Part shown: positions 32,320 through 38,070 of the stretch, one piece after another
Position numbering within the stretch: the first letter of the stretch is position 1
Layout: each line of letters starts with the position of its first letter
NCBI GenBank assembly: GCA_030833725.1
Contig: JAURGP010000019.1
Location: forward strand, 1-38,070
From: Candidatus Kapaibacterium sp.
Lineage (GTDB): Bacteria > Bacteroidota > Ignavibacteria > Kapaibacteriales > Kapaibacteriaceae
Direction: 5' to 3'
Length of the DNA stretch: 38,070 nt
The notes under the pieces: generated by a model
Told to the model about the DNA's origin: nothing
The model's database searches: none
Seen by the model: only the letters and a program-made list of their open reading frames with translations
Translations under genes and position numbers: made by a program

Positions 32320-35300
32320 ATGCTAAAAGCTCTCAGCAAGATCTTCGGATCGAAGTCGGACAAGGATGTCAAGCTGATTCAGCCCCTTGTTGCCGAGATC
32401 AACAACCACCTACCCCAATTGTCGTCGCTCTCTAACGATGGCTTGCGCGCCAAAACCGATGAGTTCCGGACGCGCATCAATGACGTCGTTCTGGAGCTCC
32501 GGCAGGAAGTGGAGCGCATTCAGGAACAGCTCAAAACCGATACCGAGATTGCACACGAGGATCGCTCTCACCTCTACGCTCGTCTTGAAGAGCTTGATCG
32601 GGAACAGTATGAAGAGATTCAGGCAACACTCGACGACATTCTGCCGGAAGCCTTCGCTGTTGTCAAGGAGACCTGCCGACGCCTCGTTGGGCATACCTAC
32701 GACGTTGTTGGCCATCCTACCACGTGGGACATGGTGCCGTATGACGTTCAGTTGATTGGTGGCATCGTCCTGCACCAAGGCAAGATTGCAGAGATGGCCA
32801 CGGGTGAAGGAAAGACGCTGGTAGCCACGCTACCCCTCTACCTGAATGCGCTTGCCGGACGTGGCGTCCACCTCGTCACGGTGAACGACTACCTGGCTCG
32901 CCGGGACCGCGAGTGGATGAAACCCATTTTCGACATGCTGGGAATCAGCACGGGCTGTATCCAGTCGAACATGCAACCACAGCAGCGCAAGGTGGAGTAT
33001 GCAGCCGACATCACCTATGGCACCAACAACGAGTTCGGCTTCGACTACCTCCGCGACAACATGGTCAACGACGCCAACGACATGGTGCAGCGACCACACT
33101 GGTTTGCCGTGGTCGACGAAGTTGACTCGGTACTGATCGACGAAGCCCGTACGCCGCTGATCATCTCCGGACCCGTAGCCAGTGGCAACACCGAGCGGGC
33201 CTTCGTGGAGATGAATCCCCGCGTCAAACGCTTGGTAGACACCCAGTCGAAGTTCATCAACACGATCGTAGCCGACGCTGAGCGTCTGCTCCAGGCCGAT
33301 GGGAAGGAGCAGCGCGAGCAAGCTGGCGTGAACCTCCTCCGAGCGCACCGCGGCATGCCAAAGCATAGCCGCCTGATGAAGTTGCTCCAAGATCCAAGTG
33401 CCAACAAACTGATGCGCGAGACGGAGTTGGAGTACCTCAAGGAGCAGGGTCGGCGCATGGCGATCATCGACGAGGAGTTGTACTTCAACATCGACGAACG
33501 CAATCACCAGATTGACATCTCTGAAAAAGGTCGCGAACTCCTTGCCTCGCAGCAAGAAGATCCCAACATGTTCATCATCCCCGACATTGCCACGGAAATG
33601 AGTGCGCTGGAGGGCGATGCTACGATTAGCGACGAGGAAAAGACGCTCCGTAAGGATGCCCTCATGCTGGAGTTCTCGGATCGCAGCGATCGCATCCATA
33701 CGATCAATCAATTGCTCCGAGCGTACACCTTGTACACCATCGACGACGAATACGTTGTCCAGGATGGCAAGATCAAGATTGTTGACGAGCACACGGGCCG
33801 CATCCTGGAAGGTAGGCGATACTCCGACGGCCTACACCAGGCCATCGAGGCCAAGGAAGGTGTCCGCGTAGAACAGGATACCCAGACGTTTGCCACCGTC
33901 ACCCTGCAGAACTACTTCCGCCTGTACCACAAACTTGCCGGCATGACGGGTACGGCAGAAACCGAAGCTGCAGAGTTCTGGGAAATCTACAAGCTGGATG
34001 TGGTGGTGATTCCCACCAACCGCGGCATTGTGCGTGACGACCGCGACGATCTCATCTATCGCACCAAACGCGAGAAGTACAACGCCGTCATCGAGGCCAT
34101 TCAGGAGCACATCACTGCTGGCCGCGCCGTACTTGTAGGAACAACCAGTGTGGAGGTCTCCGAGCTGCTGAGCAAGATGCTCAAGCGCACTGGACTGAAG
34201 CACAACGTGCTGAATGCTAAACAGCATCAGCGTGAAGCAGAGATTGTGTCGAATGCCGGTCTGGTAGGTGCGGTGACAATTGCCACGAACATGGCCGGTC
34301 GCGGTACGGACATTAAGCTCGCCCCTGAAGTGAAGCAGAATGGTGGACTGGTCATCATTGGTACCGAGCGCCATGACTCCCGCCGTATCGACCGCCAGCT
34401 TCGCGGCCGTGCTGGCCGCCAGGGCGATCCCGGCATCTCGCAGTTCTTCCTTTCGCTGGAGGACGACCTGATGCGCCTCTTCCAGGGAGAGCGCATTGCC
34501 AACATCATGCAGCGACTCAAGGTACCCGAGGGTGAGCCGATTCAGGCCGGGATGGTGACCAAGAGCGTCGAGAATGCTCAGAAGAAGGTCGAAGGCAACA
34601 ACTTCTCCATCCGGAAGCGTTTGCTCGAGTACGACAACGTGATGAATCAGCAGCGAGAAGTCGTCTACGATCGTCGCCGGCACGCGCTGTATGGCGAACG
34701 CCTGCGCCCGGAGATTCTCGAGTTTGTCAAGGGGCTTGCGGCACGGTGGTACGCTGAGTTTCACGATGCCGGTGACGCCCTTGGCTTCAAGAACCAGGTA
34801 CGCTCCACCCTTCTGTGTGAGCCGGCCTTCGCCGAGGCGGACTTCGCCTCGATGACGGAAGAACAGATTGTGGAACAGGTGTACGAAGCCGCCACAGAGT
34901 TCTATGAGCGCAAGGAAGAAACCTTCGGTACCGACTTCATGATGGCCTTGGAACGCTATGCGTGGCTAACGTCCGTGGATGAGCAGTGGCGCGAGCACCT
35001 TCGCAGCATGGACGACATGAAGGAAGGCATCTACATGCGAGCCTACGGCCAGAAGGATCCCCTCTTGGAGTACAAACGCGAAGCCTACAACATGTTCCAG
35101 GAATTGATTGAGGAAATCAACCAGGCCATCGTGCACACGGCGTTTAAGTACTTCCCACAGGCCCAACCATCGTCACAGGCTACACGTCCAACGCAACGCC
35201 CAGCAGAGCGCCCAGCAGAACGTCCAACTGCCGACACCTCACAGGCAGCTGTTGCAGCTGCTGTACCCGCCATGCGTTCGAACGTGACCACCACCGGTCG

Positions 35301-35445
35301 CCTGCAGTTCAGCAATGCCACACCGTCCACAACGGTGACGGCAGCCCGCAGTTCGGAGTCAGACATCAGTCGGAACGACCCCTGCCCCTGTGGATCTGGC
35401 AAGAAATACAAGAAGTGCCATGGTGCGCCTGGGGGCGCTGCATAG
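32320..35445 (+). CDS. secA: Preprotein translocase ATPase SecA
   Basis: Drives unfolded proteins through SecYEG, upstream of T9SS export. 1,041 residues, long because of a charged helical insertion at about 45-120 typical of Bacteroidota SecA. Walker A is GEGKT at 162-166; Walker B lies in VVDEVDSVLIDEA near 265; the second helicase half has TNMAGRGTDIKL and the RIDRQLRGRAGRQGDPG arginine fingers. The C-terminus has a linker with PAERP repeats and a SEC-C zinc motif (CPCGSGKKYKKCHG, about 1022-1035) for SecB or ribosome binding. The ATG at 32320 gives the standard N-terminus. The gene is single, divergent from the Na/phosphate unit. Confidence 0.98.
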   Translation: MLKALSKIFGSKSDKDVKLIQPLVAEINNHLPQLSSLSNDGLRAKTDEFRTRINDVVLELRQEVERIQEQLKTDTEIAHEDRSHLYARLEELDREQYEEIQATLDDILPEAFAVVKETCRRLVGHTYDVVGHPTTWDMVPYDVQLIGGIVLHQGKIAEMATGEGKTLVATLPLYLNALAGRGVHLVTVNDYLARRDREWMKPIFDMLGISTGCIQSNMQPQQRKVEYAADITYGTNNEFGFDYLRDNMVNDANDMVQRPHWFAVVDEVDSVLIDEARTPLIISGPVASGNTERAFVEMNPRVKRLVDTQSKFINTIVADAERLLQADGKEQREQAGVNLLRAHRGMPKHSRLMKLLQDPSANKLMRETELEYLKEQGRRMAIIDEELYFNIDERNHQIDISEKGRELLASQQEDPNMFIIPDIATEMSALEGDATISDEEKTLRKDALMLEFSDRSDRIHTINQLLRAYTLYTIDDEYVVQDGKIKIVDEHTGRILEGRRYSDGLHQAIEAKEGVRVEQDTQTFATVTLQNYFRLYHKLAGMTGTAETEAAEFWEIYKLDVVVIPTNRGIVRDDRDDLIYRTKREKYNAVIEAIQEHITAGRAVLVGTTSVEVSELLSKMLKRTGLKHNVLNAKQHQREAEIVSNAGLVGAVTIATNMAGRGTDIKLAPEVKQNGGLVIIGTERHDSRRIDRQLRGRAGRQGDPGISQFFLSLEDDLMRLFQGERIANIMQRLKVPEGEPIQAGMVTKSVENAQKKVEGNNFSIRKRLLEYDNVMNQQREVVYDRRRHALYGERLRPEILEFVKGLAARWYAEFHDAGDALGFKNQVRSTLLCEPAFAEADFASMTEEQIVEQVYEAATEFYERKEETFGTDFMMALERYAWLTSVDEQWREHLRSMDDMKEGIYMRAYGQKDPLLEYKREAYNMFQELIEEINQAIVHTAFKYFPQAQPSSQATRPTQRPAERPAERPTADTSQAAVAAAVPAMRSNVTTTGRLQFSNATPSTTVTAARSSESDISRNDPCPCGSGKKYKKCHGAPGGAA

Positions 35446-35451
35446 GAAGTA

Positions 35452-35471
35452 GCACCAACGTACACGGGTGC
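35452..35471. terminator. Weak hairpin between convergent secA and peroxidase genes
   Basis: GCACC and GGTGC can pair (5 bp) around a 10-nt loop, followed on the plus strand by GTTCTT. It lies 6 nt after the secA stop. Short stem and poor T-run, so a weak candidate only. Confidence 0.3.
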
Positions 35472-35475
35472 GTTC

Positions 35476-36501
35476 TTACGGCTTGGAAAGACGAGGGTTC
35501 GACAGCACGGTGCTGTCCGTCAGCGTGTGCAGGAAGGCAACCAAGGCCTGTTGCTCGTGTGCTGAGAGGTGCAGGGTTTTTACTCGTGCGTCCTTGCTGT
35601 GGAAGGTGGTACCGCCGTCCACGTAGTGCTTCACGACGGCTTCGAGCGTATTGAGGACACCCTTCTCGCTGTCACCGCTAGCCATGTAGGGGGCTGTCAG
35701 CGCAATGTTGCGCAACGTGGGTGTCTTGAACTTGCCCTCGTCGTAGGGGTTGCGCGTGACGTCGTAGCGCCCGCGATCAAAGTAGTGATGGAACAGACCG
35801 ATGTTGTGAAAAGCATCATCGGTGAGGTCGGGGCCACCATGGCAGGATGAACACATCGTCCGGCTACTGAAGTACAGCGTCATTCCCTCGCGCTCCTGCT
35901 CGGACAATAGCCACGTCTCGCCTCGTCGGAAGCGGTCGTACCGACTACCCGTCGATACGATCGTGCGCTCGAACGTAGCGATTGCCTGTGCTACGCGCTG
36001 GATTGATGGGATCGTGTCACCAAAGGCCTGCACCCAGCGATCACGGTAGTCGGCCCGAAGCAGATTCAGAACCGCCGTGGTGTCTACATCCATTTCGATC
36101 GGACTGCGCAGGACGGCCGAAGCTTGGTCTTCGAGGGTCGAAACGCGACCGTCCCAGAACAGCGCGCGACGGTATCCCACATTCACAAGCGTAGGACTGT
36201 TACGCTGCCCCTGCTCTCCGCGCACACCAACACTGATCTGATGCGGTGCGTCACTGAAGGCCCGATCCTGCACATGACAGCTAGCACATGATGTACTGCC
36301 GTCAGCCGACAGACGCTGGTCGTAGAACAGATGCCGTCCCAGCTCTGCCTTTGCGTCGGAGTACGGATTGTCGGAAGGAAAGACCATCGCCGGAAGGACG
36401 TCCGGAATGATGGAATCTTCGCGAGCGGGCTCGGGATTGGTAACGCAGGACGTAGCACTCCAGAGCAGTAGGACCAGCCCCCTGGTGGTCCAACGGGTCA
36501 T
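35476..36501 (-). CDS. Di-haem cytochrome c peroxidase (CcpA/MauG family), probable lipoprotein
   Basis: 341 residues. Two haem motifs CXXCH: C72-C75-H76 (CASCH) and C217-C220-H221 (CSSCH), the spacing of bacterial di-haem peroxidases, which reduce hydrogen peroxide in the periplasm with electrons from cytochrome c. ELGRHLFYDQRLS, NSPTLVNVGY, LFWDGRVSTLEDQA and FKTPTLRNIALTAPYMASG are strong family matches. The signal has a possible lipobox, SATS-C19, so it may be anchored to a membrane. MauG-type modification of another protein is an alternative. The ATG overlaps the thyX stop (ATGA). Confidence 0.93.
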   Translation of the reverse strand: MTRWTTRGLVLLLWSATSCVTNPEPAREDSIIPDVLPAMVFPSDNPYSDAKAELGRHLFYDQRLSADGSTSCASCHVQDRAFSDAPHQISVGVRGEQGQRNSPTLVNVGYRRALFWDGRVSTLEDQASAVLRSPIEMDVDTTAVLNLLRADYRDRWVQAFGDTIPSIQRVAQAIATFERTIVSTGSRYDRFRRGETWLLSEQEREGMTLYFSSRTMCSSCHGGPDLTDDAFHNIGLFHHYFDRGRYDVTRNPYDEGKFKTPTLRNIALTAPYMASGDSEKGVLNTLEAVVKHYVDGGTTFHSKDARVKTLHLSAHEQQALVAFLHTLTDSTVLSNPRLSKP

Positions 36502-37340
36502 GACCTGAGAGCTTCGAGTTTAGCGATAAACTCCCGTGCCTCGCGCCCCTTCAACCCAAAGACTGCAAGCTCCTCCTCGGAGGGTGCAGATCCAATGATC
36601 GACGCCAGTGCTCGAAGTTCAGGACCAGAGAACCGCTCAGCGTTGACGAGGTAATCTTCAAAGGCCTCGTAGGCCATCGGTACAGCAGCTTTGACAATGG
36701 CTGCAAGCGCCTCGCCATACACGCGAATCTCGTACTGCGCATGACTATCAATGCGCAAACGCAGGAAATGAAACAGGTTGTGCAGATCGATCTTCCAGTA
36801 CCACTCTGTGTAGTTGGAGACGGGAAGATTGATGCGTGCGATTTCCCGCGCAAGGTTCGTTCCCAGCAGGTCCTGGTACTCGTCGTAAAGCGCCTGCTGT
36901 GTGTGCAGCATCGTTGCACGGATGCGCTCGGCAGTGGGCGTGTCGAAGGCTTCGTCCGCCCGCCCCTGCTTGTTCGAATCGCTCTGGGCGCGCACTTGAT
37001 CTGGTGCAGGCAGGTAGAACTCATCCTTCATCTCAGAGTACCGACCAGAGTACTCATTCACGTTCGCCGTGCGATGGCGGATCCACTGCCGCGCAACGAA
37101 GATTGGCAGTTTCACATGGAACTTGAACTCCACCATTTCGAACGGTGTGGTGTGGAGGTGGCGCATCAAGTAACGAATCAGTCCGCGGTCTTCGTGGACC
37201 TTCTTCGTCCCCGAACCATAGGACACGCGTGCAGCTTGCACGATGGCGGCATCGTCGCCCATCACGTCGATCAGGCGAACGAAACCTTTGTCCAAACAGG
37301 GAAACTCCTTCCCAACGAGCGCTTGTACCTCTTCTGTCAT
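36498..37340 (-). CDS. thyX: FAD-dependent thymidylate synthase
   Basis: Makes dTMP from dUMP using methylene-tetrahydrofolate, NADPH and FAD. 280 residues from the ATG at 37340, where family homology begins; an ATG at 37439 would overlap the upstream gene by 73 nt and cover the promoter box. The ThyX motif RHRX7S is R88-H-R90 to S98 (RHRTANVNEYS). GRYSEMKDEFYLP and LPVSNYTEWYWKIDLHNLFHFL are typical, the latter supplying FAD and dUMP contacts. No thyA is in the window. The box TATCTTTG lies 4 nt before the ATG, predicting a leaderless mRNA. The stop overlaps the peroxidase start. Confidence 0.95.
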   Translation of the reverse strand: MTEEVQALVGKEFPCLDKGFVRLIDVMGDDAAIVQAARVSYGSGTKKVHEDRGLIRYLMRHLHTTPFEMVEFKFHVKLPIFVARQWIRHRTANVNEYSGRYSEMKDEFYLPAPDQVRAQSDSNKQGRADEAFDTPTAERIRATMLHTQQALYDEYQDLLGTNLAREIARINLPVSNYTEWYWKIDLHNLFHFLRLRIDSHAQYEIRVYGEALAAIVKAAVPMAYEAFEDYLVNAERFSGPELRALASIIGSAPSEEELAVFGLKGREAREFIAKLEALRS

Positions 37341-37344
37341 GCCA

Positions 37345-37352
37345 CAAAGATA
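37345..37352 (-). promoter_or_regulatory. Predicted -7 box of thyX
   Basis: TATCTTTG on the minus strand matches TAnnTTTG exactly; TGGC then the ATG at 37340. A TTG at 37370-37368 is only 15 nt further upstream, closer than the usual 19-21. Confidence 0.45.
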
Positions 37353-37366
37353 GGAGGCCTCTGCTA

Positions 37367-38044
37367 TCAACCTGACTGCGTTGGCAGAAACGGTATGAGC
37401 GTCTGAGCGAAGCTTCGGGTGTTCCGGGTTTGAATCCACACGGTACCAGGTCCGCTGAAGAGCATCACAATTCCTTCACCGGAGGCCACGGTCGAGAACA
37501 GCCCTCGGGCAGCCTGCTTCAAGCTGTAGTGCATGCCATCGGTGAAGGCCACCATGTGACCAGAATCCACAATGTAGGGCTCACCCGGACCCAGCGTTTT
37601 GCTGTACACGGCACCGAAGGAGGTCAAGAAGAGCGGACCTGTTCCCGAGATCTTGCTCAAGAACAGTCCCTCACCAGCCACAAATGCACGCATCGATCCT
37701 TGGGCACTCAACGTGAGTGACGGATCCCCAGCAAGGTAGGCGCCAGACTGCGTAAGGATCGATTCTCCGGACAGGTGCATTTCAAGGATATCGCCGGGCG
37801 TATCGGGGGCAAGGATCAGTTCCCCGGGGCCGTGGATCGCCTCATAGATCGAGGCAAAGATGGATTCTCCGCCCACGGCTGCCTTCAACGTGCCGAGCAG
37901 CCCCTTACCCGACGTCTGCGTGCGAAGCTCTATGCTGGCCGACATCGACAACATTGCACCGGGCTGGGCACGGAACTGTTCCCCCTTTTCTAGGGCAACC
38001 CGCAGTGAGCTATACACCGGTCGATGATCAATTTCATAGCGCAT
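37367..38044 (-). CDS. AIM24-family protein (TIGR00266)
   Basis: 225 residues, the normal length. Family signatures: the N-terminal VALEKGEQFRAQPGAMLSMS, a glycine-rich middle (GLLGTLKAAVGGESIF), then GELILAPDTPGDI and FVAGEGLFLSKISGTGPLFL. The repeated beta strands form the pseudo-symmetric trimer barrel known from solved members. The role is unknown; a yeast homologue affects mitochondrial inner-membrane organisation, so a membrane-linked job is possible. GGAG lies 6 nt before the ATG at 38044. The whole gene is in the window but its upstream region is not. thyX follows after 26 nt with its own -7 box. Confidence 0.92.
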   Translation of the reverse strand: MRYEIDHRPVYSSLRVALEKGEQFRAQPGAMLSMSASIELRTQTSGKGLLGTLKAAVGGESIFASIYEAIHGPGELILAPDTPGDILEMHLSGESILTQSGAYLAGDPSLTLSAQGSMRAFVAGEGLFLSKISGTGPLFLTSFGAVYSKTLGPGEPYIVDSGHMVAFTDGMHYSLKQAARGLFSTVASGEGIVMLFSGPGTVWIQTRNTRSFAQTLIPFLPTQSG

Positions 38045-38070
38045 AACCAGCTCCGATCCAGTGTGATGTT

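Noticed and set aside
32830-34764. Two long open frames (about 310-320 codons) antisense to secA
   Set aside because: secA is unambiguous over the whole span, and the antisense products have no recognisable fold or start signals.

Overview
This window reads as chromosome of a Gram-negative bacterium of the Bacteroidota/Chlorobiota side of the tree, most likely an Ignavibacteria- or Kapabacteria-like lineage (inference). The grounds are two secreted proteins ending in type IX secretion (T9SS) sorting domains, a TonB-dependent receptor with a carboxypeptidase-regulatory-like N-terminal domain, a long SecA, a KDO-pathway isomerase, and promoters of the Bacteroidota type (TTG / about 20 nt / TAnnTTTG). 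Gene packing is dense, with many 1-8 nt gene overlaps. I see no tRNA, CRISPR array, insertion sequence or prophage. No gap over 300 nt lacks a gene; the longest non-coding stretch, after the zinc-ribbon gene, is filled by RNase P RNA.

Layout. 1-6266: a Pro-rich protein tail entering from the left, kdsD (KDO synthesis), and a 1,544-residue T9SS-exported protein. 6267-9330: purN divergent from a TonB-dependent receptor, with three exact copies of a 13-bp unit between them. 9348-14475 (minus): an outer-membrane-type protein, trmO and metH in one closely packed unit. 14565-18785 (plus): a Nif3/DUF34 protein, a coiled-coil zinc-ribbon protein, rnpB, a small exported protein, lipA and a PhnP-like metallo-hydrolase. 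18782-22599 (minus): asparaginase, alr, scpA and scpB in an overlapping chain. 22748-26509 (plus): a HisC-family aminotransferase fused translationally to 4-hydroxyphenylpyruvate dioxygenase, then glutamate dehydrogenase, ended by a bidirectional terminator. 26595-29042 (minus): an 815-residue T9SS protein with Ig-like domains and a CX4CH motif. 29190-32225 (minus): an 85-residue orphan protein, a Na/phosphate cotransporter, a cysteine desulfurase and a YceI protein. 32320-35445: secA. 35476-38044 (minus): an AIM24-like protein, thyX and a di-heme peroxidase.

Most genes are housekeeping or central metabolism. The most notable recurring signal is regulatory: a TAnnTTTG-like -7 box lies only 4-8 nt before the start codon of kdsD, purN, hisC, thyX, nif3 and perhaps the asparaginase gene, which predicts leaderless mRNAs. 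At kdsD and at the Ig-repeat gene the -33 TTG follows directly on the terminator hairpin of the upstream gene. I did not find a clear new defence or mobile system. The best candidates for undescribed biology are the 85-aa/NptA/desulfurase/YceI unit, the CX4CH T9SS protein, and the 13-bp triplet upstream of the receptor.
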